DNA of 64,000 nucleotides from Rhodococcus sp. KRD162 (lineage in GTDB: Bacteria > Actinomycetota > Actinomycetes > Mycobacteriales > Mycobacteriaceae), in NCBI RefSeq assembly GCF_017168335.1, contig NZ_JABFAU010000001.1:62001-126000 (forward strand), written 5' to 3'. The notes beneath the pieces were generated by a model. That model had not been told where the DNA came from. It saw only the letters and a program-made list of their open reading frames with translations, and made no database searches. This document shows positions 53,000-62,911 of the stretch, in pieces. The position numbers and the translations under genes were made by a program. Each line of letters opens with the position of its first letter. Position 1 is the stretch's first letter.

Positions 53000-53102
53000 G
53001 TCAGCTCTCGGAGTGAAATCGGGGGTGCCGCTGGGGCCATGTCGGCGTCAGGTGGAACTATAGGGCAGGCAAGATCAAGGTGAATCCGAGGTGAGGAAGA
53101 AC

Positions 53103-53978
53103 GTGTCCGGACTGCGGCTCATGGCAGTGCATGCCCATCCCGACGACGAGTCGAGCAAAGGCGCTGCGACTACGGCGCGCTACGCGGCCGAGGGACATGA
53201 CGTTCTCGTCGTCACCCTCACCGGCGGCGAACGGGGTGACATTCTCAACCCGGCCATGGACATTCCAGGAGTGCACGAGCGCATCCACGAGGTCAGGCGC
53301 GAGGAAATGGCCGAGGCTGCTCGAGTCCTCGGCGTCTCGCAGACCTGGCTCGGATTCGAGGATTCCGGGTTGCCCGAGGGCGATCCACTTCCTCCTCTAC
53401 CCGAGGGCTGCTTCGCGTTGGTTCCTCTCGAGGTCTCGACCGAGGCGCTCGTGAAGGTGGTGCGCGAGTTCAAGCCGCACGTCATCACCACCTACGACGA
53501 ACGCGGCGGCTATCCGCACCCGGACCACATCCGCTGCCACGAGGTCTCGATGGCCGCATGGGAGGCAGCGGGAGACCCCGAGCGTTTCCCCGATGCCGGC
53601 GAGCCCTGGACGCCGCTCAAGCTCTATTACTCGCACGGCTTCATCCGCAAACGCATGCAGCTCTTTCACGACTGGTTCATCGACCGCGGTGAGGAAAGCC
53701 CGTTCGTCGGCTGGCTCGAGCGGTGGGACGGTCAGAAGGACGAGATCATCGGCCGCATCACCACCCAGGTCACCGTCGGCGACTACTTCGGGCAGCGTGA
53801 CGATGCTCTTCGTGCACACGCGACGCAGATCGATCCCAACGGATCGTTCTTCGCGGTGCCGCTCGACGTGCAACGCAAGCTGTGGCCCACCGAGGAATTC
53901 GAGCTGGCTCGCACTCGGGTGACCACCTCGCTGCCCGAGACGGACCTGTTCGCCGGGATCGAAGAGACAGAGCAGTGA
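53103..53978 (+). CDS. mca: Mycothiol S-conjugate amidase
   Basis: A 291-residue zinc amidase that cleaves mycothiol conjugates to release mercapturic acids, part of electrophile and drug detoxification. Zinc site [10 protein letters not shown] near residue 10-14 and the third ligand in [11 protein letters not shown] near residue 140; [13 protein letters not shown] and the Mca-specific [18 protein letters not shown] are present. The latter helps separate Mca from the MshB deacetylase. GTG 53103 with GGAAG upstream; GTG 53091 is an alternative. Its stop overlaps the next small gene. Confidence 0.95.
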   Translation: MSGLRLMAVHAHPDDESSKGAATTARYAAEGHDVLVVTLTGGERGDILNPAMDIPGVHERIHEVRREEMAEAARVLGVSQTWLGFEDSGLPEGDPLPPLPEGCFALVPLEVSTEALVKVVREFKPHVITTYDERGGYPHPDHIRCHEVSMAAWEAAGDPERFPDAGEPWTPLKLYYSHGFIRKRMQLFHDWFIDRGEESPFVGWLERWDGQKDEIIGRITTQVTVGDYFGQRDDALRAHATQIDPNGSFFAVPLDVQRKLWPTEEFELARTRVTTSLPETDLFAGIEETEQ

Positions 53979-54246
53979 TCATCGAGATTCTCGCCCAGCA
54001 GCCAACCGGACCCGAGTACGGCAAGTCCTCGCCGGTCGGTCTGGTGATCGTGGTGGCGCTCCTGGTCGGCACCGCCCTGCTGATCTGGTCGATGAACAAG
54101 AAGATCAAGCGGCTGCCCACCACCTTCGAGAAGGCAGATCCGACGCCGGATCAGGCCCTCGACGAGGGCACCGATCGCGGCGGGATCGCGGGATCGACGC
54201 CACCGAGAACGAACTCCGGCGACCCCACCGCTCGCGACGAAACCTG

Positions 54247-54247
<1 letters not shown>
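53975..54247 (+). CDS. Small single-helix membrane protein downstream of mca
   Basis: A 90-residue protein with one helix ([20 protein letters not shown], about residues 18-37), a basic stop (NKKIKRLP) and a polar Pro/Thr tail. It corresponds in position to Rv1083. GTG 53975 overlaps the mca stop and its own stop overlaps the next ATG, so it is translated as part of the mca operon. Function unknown. Confidence 0.82.
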
Positions 54248-56256
<2,009 letters not shown>

Positions 56257-56350
56257 CGAACTGCGTCGATGCTTCGGCGGACACACAGTATCGTTGCGAG
56301 AGCGTCTTCGGCTGCGGGAGGCCGAACCCAACCAGCTGATCGGCGGTGTC

Positions 56351-57283
56351 ATGACTGAGGGCGTAACCAGCGACAGTGTCCTGAGCGACGCTGTGGTGGA
56401 CGGGGAAATGACCGACGAGCAACTCGCGGCCGTGGCCGAGTTCGTCGCCGCGATCCCGATGGCGGTCATGGTCCACTCGATGCAGTACGCGGTGGTCGGC
56501 GCGAACCTACTGTGTGAGGAAATTCTCGACTGCCCGGTGGAGGGCATGCTGGGTCGGCCGGTGGCTGATTTCGTGCCGCTGGGGGATCGGGTGTCGGCCA
56601 AGCGGATCGCGATGCAGCTCGAGCACAGCTACCCCGTGGCAGGTCCACCCGACCTCGGACGGCCGATCGGAGCCCTGCGGCGAGTGCGGCGCAGTGACGG
56701 CGAGGTCGTCTCCTGTTGGATGCATGTCGGCATTTCGACCATCGCCGGCCGACGATTCATCGTCGCATTGCTCGATCTTGTCAATCCCGTCGTCGACGAC
56801 ACCGTGCACTGGCGCGACCGGGCCGAGCGCGACGACCTGACCGGTCTGCTCCGACGGGGTTCGCTGTTGACTCATGTCGAGGAATGGATCACGGCCGATC
56901 TGCCGGTTGCCCTGGCGTTCGTCGACGTCGATCGGTTGAAGTCGATCAACGACGCTCACGGCCACGCTGCCGGTGATGCGGTGCTCGAGGCGGCAGGCCG
57001 TCGACTTCAACAATGGTCGTCGCGCTCCGCCGTCGTCGGTCGATATGCCGGAGACGAGTTCGTCGTCGCGATCACCGACGAACCGCAAGAACTGGACAGC
57101 GCACGCCTTGCAGAGTCGATTCGAGCAGCAATCTGTGGCGAACCGGTGCCGTTCGAGTCCCGATTGCTCGCGATGAGCGTGAGTGTGGGCGTGGCGGTGC
57201 GAGAACCCGACGAGTCGAGGGATCGGCTCATCCGACGTGCCGACGCACTGATGTACCGAGACAAGGCGTCCGGGCACACCTGA
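56351..57283 (+). CDS. PAS-GGDEF protein, likely diguanylate cyclase
   Basis: A 310-residue signalling protein. A PAS-like sensor (about 20-155: AAIPMAVMVHSMQYAVVGAN) is joined to a GGDEF domain (about 160-305): RDDLTGLLRRGSLL, VALAFVDVDRLKSINDAHGHAAGD, and the signature RYAGDEFVV, an AGDEF variant still compatible with activity. No RxxD inhibitory site is present five residues before it. It would make cyclic di-GMP. ATG 56351 is chosen; a TTG at 56294 extends the frame. It follows the DUF255 gene by 94 bp. Confidence 0.85.
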   Translation: MTEGVTSDSVLSDAVVDGEMTDEQLAAVAEFVAAIPMAVMVHSMQYAVVGANLLCEEILDCPVEGMLGRPVADFVPLGDRVSAKRIAMQLEHSYPVAGPPDLGRPIGALRRVRRSDGEVVSCWMHVGISTIAGRRFIVALLDLVNPVVDDTVHWRDRAERDDLTGLLRRGSLLTHVEEWITADLPVALAFVDVDRLKSINDAHGHAAGDAVLEAAGRRLQQWSSRSAVVGRYAGDEFVVAITDEPQELDSARLAESIRAAICGEPVPFESRLLAMSVSVGVAVREPDESRDRLIRRADALMYRDKASGHT

Positions 57284-57289
57284 GCTGCG

Positions 57290-57955
57290 TCAGAACAGCA
57301 CGAGCCAGACGGCAACGAGGTGGCACAGTGCCGCCAATACCGTTGCTGCGTGAAAGAACTCGTGATGGCCGAACGTCCTCGGCCAGGGATTCGGCCACTT
57401 GGCTGCGTACAGTACGCCCCCGACGCTGTAGAAGACCCCGCCCACGAGCAGCAGGACGAACGGTGCGTAACCGACCTGCTCGATCAGTGTGGGTGCGACG
57501 GGGACGATCGCCCAGCCGAGTATCAGGTACAGGGGCACCCCGACCCATCGGGGAGCGGTGGGCCAGAGCATTTTCAAGGCCACTCCAGCGAGGGCTCCGG
57601 TCCACACGATGATCAGGAGCGTGCGTCCGGTCGAGGTGGGCAGGCCCAGTACGGCGAACGGGGTGTAGCTGCCTGCGATGAACAGGAAGATCATCGAATG
57701 GTCGGCGCGTTTCATCCATATCTGCGACGTGGTGGTCTTCCAGTGCACGCGATGGTAGGTGGCGCTGACGCCGAACACGCCGCAGACGGTGATGGAATAC
57801 ACCCCCGTCGCCACCCCGGCGCTGACCGAGACCATGGTGAAGGCGAGCGTGACGAGTGTGATCGCGCAGAACACGGCCACCACGAAGGCGTACAGGTGAA
57901 TCCAGCCGCGCATGCGGGGTTTGACGGGTATCTCGTCGAGTCCGAACATCGTCAT
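57290..57955 (-). CDS. Hemolysin III / PAQR-family membrane protein
   Basis: A 221-residue seven-helix protein of the YqfA/HlyIII group. Family residues: GVFGVSATYHRVHW with the Ser-x3-His zinc-type motif near residue 67, KRADHSMIFLFIAGSYTP, and the C-terminal HHEFFHAATVLAALCH carrying two more zinc His. The fold is that of adiponectin receptors (putative lipid hydrolases). It corresponds to Rv1085c. A perfect 13-bp inverted repeat lies 23 bp upstream of its start, indicating tight control. Confidence 0.92.
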   Translation of the reverse strand: MTMFGLDEIPVKPRMRGWIHLYAFVVAVFCAITLVTLAFTMVSVSAGVATGVYSITVCGVFGVSATYHRVHWKTTTSQIWMKRADHSMIFLFIAGSYTPFAVLGLPTSTGRTLLIIVWTGALAGVALKMLWPTAPRWVGVPLYLILGWAIVPVAPTLIEQVGYAPFVLLLVGGVFYSVGGVLYAAKWPNPWPRTFGHHEFFHAATVLAALCHLVAVWLVLF

Positions 57956-57977
57956 GTCGATTTCCTCCCGTAGCGCC

Positions 57978-58007
57978 GTCAGAACCTACGCAACCGTAGG
58001 TTCTGAC
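57978..58007. promoter_or_regulatory. Perfect palindromic operator upstream of hemolysin III
   Basis: GTCAGAACCTACG (57978-57990), CAAC, CGTAGGTTCTGAC (57995-58007). The inverted repeat is exact and sits between divergent genes, close to the hemolysin III start. The size and symmetry fit a TetR-family repressor site. Confidence 0.7.
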
Positions 58008-58086
58008 GTTACTGTACCGGCGGTCTGCTCTCGGGTGTCGGCGTAAGGTGATTCCCCGTGGTGATGGGAGCAGTGGTGACGAAGCA

Positions 58087-58869
58087 GTGGTGATCATTCC
58101 GCAGAAGGTGCGCGGCGTGCTCTACAACGTCTACGAGCGGCGACTGTTGAGCCAGCTCGACGGGGTGCAGCATCCGCGACACGTGGCGGTGATGTGCGAC
58201 GGCAATCGACGCTGGGCACGCGAGAACGGGTTCACCGACGTCGCACACGGCCACCGTATGGGCGCATTGAAGATCGCCGAGATGCTCGGCTGGTGCGATG
58301 CCGCCGGAATCGAGATGGCCACCATCTATCTGCTCTCCACCGAGAACCTCAGGCGCGACGCCGACGAACTCGATTCGTTGCTCGAGATCATCACCGATGT
58401 CGTGGAGGAGATCTGCGGCCCGGAGCAGAACTGGGGCGTCAAACTCGTCGGCACCCTCGACCTGTTGCCCGCATCGACCTCACGCCGACTCAAAGAAGCG
58501 GCAGCGCTCACCGAGGGGCGGACGGGAACGCACGTCAATGTCGCGGTCGGATACGGCGGTCGGCAGGAAATCGCCGACGCCGTGCAGTCCCTGGTGAGCG
58601 AGAAGATCGCCGAGGGCGTCACCGGAGACGAGCTGATCTCCGCCATCAACGTCGACGGTATCGACAGCCACCTCTACACCTCCGGCCAGCCCGATCCCGA
58701 TCTCGTCATCCGCACCTCCGGCGAACAGCGTCTGTCCGGATTTCTGCTGTGGCAGAGCGCGTACTCGGAAATCTGGTTCACCGAGGCCTACTGGCCCGAA
58801 TTCCGGCGCGTGGATTTCCTGCGCGCGCTTCGCGATTTCGCGGCCAGGCACCGGCGTTTCGGTATCTGA
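58087..58869 (+). CDS. Short-chain Z-isoprenyl diphosphate synthase (UppS family)
   Basis: A 260-residue cis-prenyltransferase making Z-prenyl diphosphates for decaprenyl phosphate. Catalytic Asp in VAVMCDGNRRWAREN near residue 39, STENLRRD, VAVGYGGRQEIADAV and the C-terminal DPDLVIRTSGEQRLSGFLLW with the Arg pair and WFTEAYWPE. It matches Rv1086, the Z-farnesyl diphosphate synthase, in sequence start (VIIPQKV versus its VEIIP) and in context. GTG 58087 is preferred over GTG 58048 on that basis. The product feeds decaprenyl-phosphate arabinose, the donor for the Emb enzyme in this window. Confidence 0.92.
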   Translation: MVIIPQKVRGVLYNVYERRLLSQLDGVQHPRHVAVMCDGNRRWARENGFTDVAHGHRMGALKIAEMLGWCDAAGIEMATIYLLSTENLRRDADELDSLLEIITDVVEEICGPEQNWGVKLVGTLDLLPASTSRRLKEAAALTEGRTGTHVNVAVGYGGRQEIADAVQSLVSEKIAEGVTGDELISAINVDGIDSHLYTSGQPDPDLVIRTSGEQRLSGFLLWQSAYSEIWFTEAYWPEFRRVDFLRALRDFAARHRRFGI

Positions 58870-58877
58870 GGCCCGGT

Positions 58878-59801
58878 TTACAACTTCCGCAGGCGCAGCC
58901 GGTTGATCGCGTGGTCGTTGTCCTTGCGCAGCACCATCGTCGCTCGCGGACGCGTCGGCAGGATGTTCTCCACGAGGTTCGGCAGGTTGATCGAATGCCA
59001 CAGGTCCTCGGCGGCGATCTGCGCGTGCTCGTCGGACAGGCCGGCGTAGTGGTGGAAGTGCGAGGACGGATCGGTGAACGATGTCTTGCGCAACGCGAGG
59101 AAGCGCCTGACGTACCAGCTCTCGATGTCCTCGATCCGAGCGTCGACGTAGATGGAGAAGTCGAACAGGTCCGAGACCATCAACCGCGGCCCGGTCTGTA
59201 ATACGTTGAGCCCCTCCACGATCAGAATGTCGGGCTGCCGGACCATGTGGTACTGGCCCTTGACGATGTCGTAGGAGACGTGCGAATAGACCGGTGCGCC
59301 CACCTCTTCGGTCCCGGATTTGACCTCGGTGACGAATCTGAGCAGCTTTCGCCTGTCGTAACTTTCCGGGAAACCCTTGCGGTGCAGGATGCCTCGACGC
59401 ATCAGCTCGGCCGTCGGGTACAGGAACCCGTCGGTGGTGACGAGGTCGACGCGCGGATGGTGGTCCCAGCGGGCCAGGAGTGCCTGCAGCACACGAGCTG
59501 TCGTCGACTTGCCGACGGCAACGCTGCCGGCGACACCGATGACGAAGGGGACCTGACGATCGGGATGCTTCTCGCCCAGGAACGTCGCGGTCGCGGCGAA
59601 CAGTCTTTGCCGAGCAGCGACCTGAAGGTGGATCAGTCGCGCAAGCGGCAGGTAGACCTCGGCCACCTCGTCCAAGTCGATCTGCTCACCGAGACCGCGG
59701 AGACCGATCAGTTCTTCTTCGGTGAGTGCCAGCGGCGTGGATTGGCGCAGCGTGCGCCACTGTGCACGGTCGAACTCGACGTACGGACTGGATTCGCTCA
59801 C
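58878..59801 (-). CDS. coaA: Pantothenate kinase (type I)
   Basis: A 307-residue kinase for the first step of coenzyme A synthesis. P-loop [15 protein letters not shown] near residue 92, [49 protein letters not shown] and [30 protein letters not shown] in shorter blocks are all as in mycobacterial CoaA. GTG 59801 is chosen because family homology ([12 protein letters not shown]) begins five codons later; the open frame to 59855 would be coded by a palindrome. Convergent with the prenyltransferase, 8 bp apart. Equivalent to Rv1092c. Confidence 0.96.
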   Translation of the reverse strand: MSESSPYVEFDRAQWRTLRQSTPLALTEEELIGLRGLGEQIDLDEVAEVYLPLARLIHLQVAARQRLFAATATFLGEKHPDRQVPFVIGVAGSVAVGKSTTARVLQALLARWDHHPRVDLVTTDGFLYPTAELMRRGILHRKGFPESYDRRKLLRFVTEVKSGTEEVGAPVYSHVSYDIVKGQYHMVRQPDILIVEGLNVLQTGPRLMVSDLFDFSIYVDARIEDIESWYVRRFLALRKTSFTDPSSHFHHYAGLSDEHAQIAAEDLWHSINLPNLVENILPTRPRATMVLRKDNDHAINRLRLRKL

Positions 59802-59814
59802 GCGCGGCTCCCGT

Positions 59815-59856
59815 CGTGCGCCTTTTGCGTACTTGGGGGTACGCAAAAGGCGCACG
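59815..59856. promoter_or_regulatory. Perfect 18-bp inverted repeat in the coaA leader
   Basis: CGTGCGCCTTTTGCGTAC (59815-59832), loop TTGGGG, GTACGCAAAAGGCGCACG (59839-59856). The repeat is exact and begins 14 bp before the coaA start, between divergent genes. As RNA it would make a very stable hairpin next to the ribosome-binding region; as DNA it could bind a dimeric regulator. Confidence 0.7.
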
Positions 59857-59945
59857 ATGAGTCCGGAAGTCGCATGGCTTCAGATTGTGCTCGGTCGCGG
59901 ACGCTTGCGCACGGGCGGGGTCGTTCGCCGTACTAGGGTTCGGGT

Positions 59946-61142
59946 ATGGATGCTCCTTCCCTGGTTCGCGAATACCTGCTGTTGGGCCTGAGTTTCGACC
60001 GACTCGAAGAAGGCTTCGTCGACGCGTACACCGGCGATCCCGAGCTGCGCCGAATCACCGAGAACGCCCCGGCCCCCGAGCCGCGCGAGCTGATTCGCCG
60101 CGCGCAGACGCTGCGTGCGGAACTCGGCAACGTCGATCTGACACCCGAACGTTCGACGTTCCTCGACGTACACCTGCGCGCTCTCGAATGCTCGGCCCGT
60201 AAGTTCGCAGGCGAGGACATCGGCTTCGTCGACGAGGTGTACTCCTACTTCGACGTTCGTATCGCCCCCGGTGACCAGGACCAATACCTGCAGGCGCACC
60301 GCAAGATGGACGAGGTCCTCGCCGGACCCGGCTCGCTGAGCGAACGGTTGATCGCCCACCGCCGCGCCGACGTCATTCCGGCCGACCGACTGCAGGACTG
60401 CGTCGAGGCGTTCTCCTCGGCCCTACGCGACCGCGTCCGCGCCGAGTACACACTGCCCGACACCGAGCAGGTGACCTACGAGGTCGTCGGAGACAAGCCG
60501 TGGTCCGGGTTCAACTACTACCTCGGTGACTACCGGTCGACCGTCGCGATCAACTCCGATATCGAACAGCAGATGGCCAACCTGCCGCACCTGATCGCGC
60601 ACGAGTCCTACCCCGGTCATCACACCGAGCACTGCCGCAAGGAAGCCGGACTGGTCGGTGCCGGACAGCTCGAGCAGACGCTGTTCGTGGTCAACACCCC
60701 TCAGTGTTTGATGGCCGAGGGCCTCGCCGATCACGCCCTCGGGGCCATCGTGGGCGAGGGATGGGGGCTGTGGGCACAGGAGATCTACGCCGATCTGGGA
60801 CTGCGTTTCGACGGTGAGAAGGCCGAGCGCCTCTCGTCCGCGTCGAGCCTGCTGTTGGGGGTGCGTCAGGACGCGGCCCTGCTGTTGCACGATCAGCACA
60901 AGAGCGAGGACGACGTGGCCGCGTATCTGGAGCGGTGGTCCCTGACCTCCCCGCAGCGCGCCCGGCACAGTCTCCGATTTCTGTCGTCCCCGCTGTGGCG
61001 GGCATACATCAGTACCTATGTCGAGGGCTACAAGCTTCTCGCCGGCTGGCTGGATCAGGGTGAGACCGTCAGCGAGCGGGCACAGCTGTTCGGCAGGCTG
61101 CTCGACGAGCCGCTGACACCCGGTGCAGTGCGCGTCTCGTAA
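59946..61142 (+). CDS. DUF885 putative metallopeptidase
   Basis: A 398-residue cytosolic protein of the DUF885 family. The zinc-type motif is AHESYPGHHTEHC near residue 219, and downstream EGLADHALG and GWGLWAQE provide acidic residues. Family members usually exceed 500 residues, so this is a short form that lacks the N-terminal extension. Substrate unknown. TACTAG at 59930-59935 with start ATG 59946 leaves almost no leader, so the transcript may be nearly leaderless. It precedes glyA by 45 bp. Confidence 0.82.
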   Translation: MDAPSLVREYLLLGLSFDRLEEGFVDAYTGDPELRRITENAPAPEPRELIRRAQTLRAELGNVDLTPERSTFLDVHLRALECSARKFAGEDIGFVDEVYSYFDVRIAPGDQDQYLQAHRKMDEVLAGPGSLSERLIAHRRADVIPADRLQDCVEAFSSALRDRVRAEYTLPDTEQVTYEVVGDKPWSGFNYYLGDYRSTVAINSDIEQQMANLPHLIAHESYPGHHTEHCRKEAGLVGAGQLEQTLFVVNTPQCLMAEGLADHALGAIVGEGWGLWAQEIYADLGLRFDGEKAERLSSASSLLLGVRQDAALLLHDQHKSEDDVAAYLERWSLTSPQRARHSLRFLSSPLWRAYISTYVEGYKLLAGWLDQGETVSERAQLFGRLLDEPLTPGAVRVS

Positions 61143-61187
61143 ACTGGCCTCGCCCTCTTACTCAGCTGTCCCTTGGAGACCCTCGTT

Positions 61188-62471
61188 ATGACTGACGTCA
61201 ACAACCTGTCACTGGCCGAACTCGATCCCGAGGTCGCCGAGGCGATGGCCGGTGAGCTCGGACGTCAGCGCAACACCCTCGAGATGATCGCCTCGGAGAA
61301 CTTCGTTCCCCGCGCGGTTCTCCAGGCCCAGGGCAGCGTCCTGACCAACAAGTACGCCGAGGGCTATCCCGGACGCCGCTACTACGGCGGATGCGAGCAT
61401 GTCGACATCGTCGAGGACCTCGCGCGCAACCGTGCCAAGGAACTCTTCGGAGCCGAGTTCGCGAACGTGCAGCCGCACGCAGGAGCGCAGGCCAATGCGG
61501 CCGTGCTGATGGCGCTGATCAACCCGGGCGACAAGATCATGGGCCTGGACCTGGCGCACGGCGGCCATCTCACCCACGGCATGAAGCTCAACTTCTCGGG
61601 CAAGCTCTACGAGGTCGAGTCCTACGGCGTCAGCAAAGAAGACCACCGCATCGACATGGACGAGGTGCGCAAACAAGCCATCGCCGCCAAGCCGCAGGTG
61701 CTCATCGCAGGCTGGTCGGCCTACCCACGCCACCAGGACTTTGCTGCCTTCCGCTCCATCGCCGACGAGGTCGGCGCACTGCTGTGGGTCGACATGGCGC
61801 ACTTCGCCGGGCTCGTGGCCGCAGGCCTGCACCCCTCGCCGGTGCCCTACGCCGACGTGGTCTCCTCCACGGTGCACAAGACCCTCGGCGGACCCCGCTC
61901 CGGCATCATCCTGGCCAAGAAGGAATGGGCCAAGAAGCTCAACTCCGCAGTGTTCCCCGGCCAGCAGGGCGGACCGCTGATGCACGCCATCGCAGCCAAG
62001 GCCGTCGCCTTCAAGATCGCCGCGACGCCGGAGTTCAAGGAACGCCAGGAGCGCACCCTGCTCGGGGCCTCGCTGCTCGCCGAGCGTCTCACCGCATCCG
62101 ACGTCGCCGACAAGGGCGTGTCGGTCCTCACCGGCGGCACCGACGTGCACCTGGTGCTGGTCGACCTCCGCAACTCCGAGCTCGACGGTCAGCAGGCCGA
62201 GGACCTCCTCCACGAGGTCGGCATCACCGTCAACCGCAACGCAGTGCCCTTCGACCCGCGCCCGCCGATGGTCACCTCCGGCCTGCGCATCGGCACCGGA
62301 GCACTGGCCACCCGGGGATTCGGCGAAGCCGAGTTCACCGAGGTCGCAGACATCATCGCCACCGCCCTGGCAACCGGTGAGGCCAGCGATGCGCTCAAGG
62401 ATCGCGTGGTGAAGCTCGCGCAGAGCACGCCGCTGTACGAGGGCCTGGAAGACTGGGGATTGCTGGGCTGA
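61188..62471 (+). CDS. glyA: Serine hydroxymethyltransferase
   Basis: A 427-residue PLP enzyme interconverting serine and glycine with tetrahydrofolate as C1 carrier. [62 protein letters not shown] and the PLP Lys in [14 protein letters not shown] are intact, as is the closing [12 protein letters not shown]. Full length. Upstream ATG 61188 follows GGAGA. Equivalent to glyA1 (Rv1093). Two copies of the 51-bp palindromic element follow its stop, in place of a conventional terminator. Confidence 0.98.
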   Translation: MTDVNNLSLAELDPEVAEAMAGELGRQRNTLEMIASENFVPRAVLQAQGSVLTNKYAEGYPGRRYYGGCEHVDIVEDLARNRAKELFGAEFANVQPHAGAQANAAVLMALINPGDKIMGLDLAHGGHLTHGMKLNFSGKLYEVESYGVSKEDHRIDMDEVRKQAIAAKPQVLIAGWSAYPRHQDFAAFRSIADEVGALLWVDMAHFAGLVAAGLHPSPVPYADVVSSTVHKTLGGPRSGIILAKKEWAKKLNSAVFPGQQGGPLMHAIAAKAVAFKIAATPEFKERQERTLLGASLLAERLTASDVADKGVSVLTGGTDVHLVLVDLRNSELDGQQAEDLLHEVGITVNRNAVPFDPRPPMVTSGLRIGTGALATRGFGEAEFTEVADIIATALATGEASDALKDRVVKLAQSTPLYEGLEDWGLLG

Positions 62472-62507
62472 CCCTGGCCGCCGCCTGCCCTCGCCCACCC
62501 CAGTCTG

Positions 62508-62558
62508 CGTCAATGGACCCTTGCACCGCCAAGACGTATGCAGTGGTTCATTCACGCA
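62508..62558. repeat. 51-bp palindromic element, copy C
   Basis: Same family as the copies after tuf. Left end GCGTCAATGGACC, right end GGTTCATTCACGC, core CTTGCACCGCCAAGACGTAT with one base changed in the loop. It begins 37 bp after the glyA stop. Confidence 0.9.
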
Positions 62559-62571
62559 GAATGTTGGCCCG

Positions 62572-62622
62572 CGTGAATGAACCCTTGCACCGCCCAGACG
62601 TATGCAAGGGTCCATTCACGCG
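62572..62622. repeat. 51-bp palindromic element, copy D (complete palindrome)
   Basis: The best-formed copy: GCGTGAATGAACCCTTGCA (62572-62590) and TGCAAGGGTCCATTCACGC (62604-62622) make a 19-bp stem with one G-U pair around the 13-nt loop CCGCCCAGACGTA. The other copies keep the loop (one base changed in copy C) but have mismatches in the inner stem. Confidence 0.92.
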
Positions 62623-62911
62623 TCCGGGGAGGGCGGTTTCGACACCGATCGACCGTCGACCAGGTCCGATGTCGACGTAACGCGTTGTTCACCGACACGC
62701 CAGACTCCCAGCGAGCCGAACCCGGGTTTCGGCGGTACCGTCGGCAGTAACAGGCAGCGGGGAAGCTACCTGTGCGGGAGGTTCTGATACGTGACTGAGC
62801 TAGTGAGCGCGAGAGGGCCGGCACCCGGCCCTCGTGTCATCTGACACGTCAGGACCGACCGGCCCGAGCGACCAACGTTCGTGCGGTGTCGTGCGAACAT
62901 AGGAGCCCCAC
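62623..62911 (+). other. Gene-free leader region of phoH2
   Basis: No credible gene. It contains two hairpins close together: GAGGGCCGG-CAC-CCGGCCCTC (62813-62833) and CGTGTCA-TC-TGACACG (62833-62848). A third fold, CTGAC-AC-GTCAG (62841-62852), excludes the second. A weaker ACAGG/CCTGT stem lies near 62750-62770. An AGGAG RBS follows at 62901. I matched this to no known riboswitch class, and a phoAT-like antitoxin frame is not evident. Confidence 0.5.

Noticed and set aside
59802-59855. Upstream extension of coaA starting at ATG 59855
   Set aside because: The extra residues would be encoded by the perfect palindrome and are absent from CoaA homologues; GTG 59801 fits the family.
62791-62844. 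Seventeen-codon frame as a PhoAT antitoxin
   Set aside because: No RBS, does not reach phoH2, overlaps the hairpins, and is far shorter than the reported partner.
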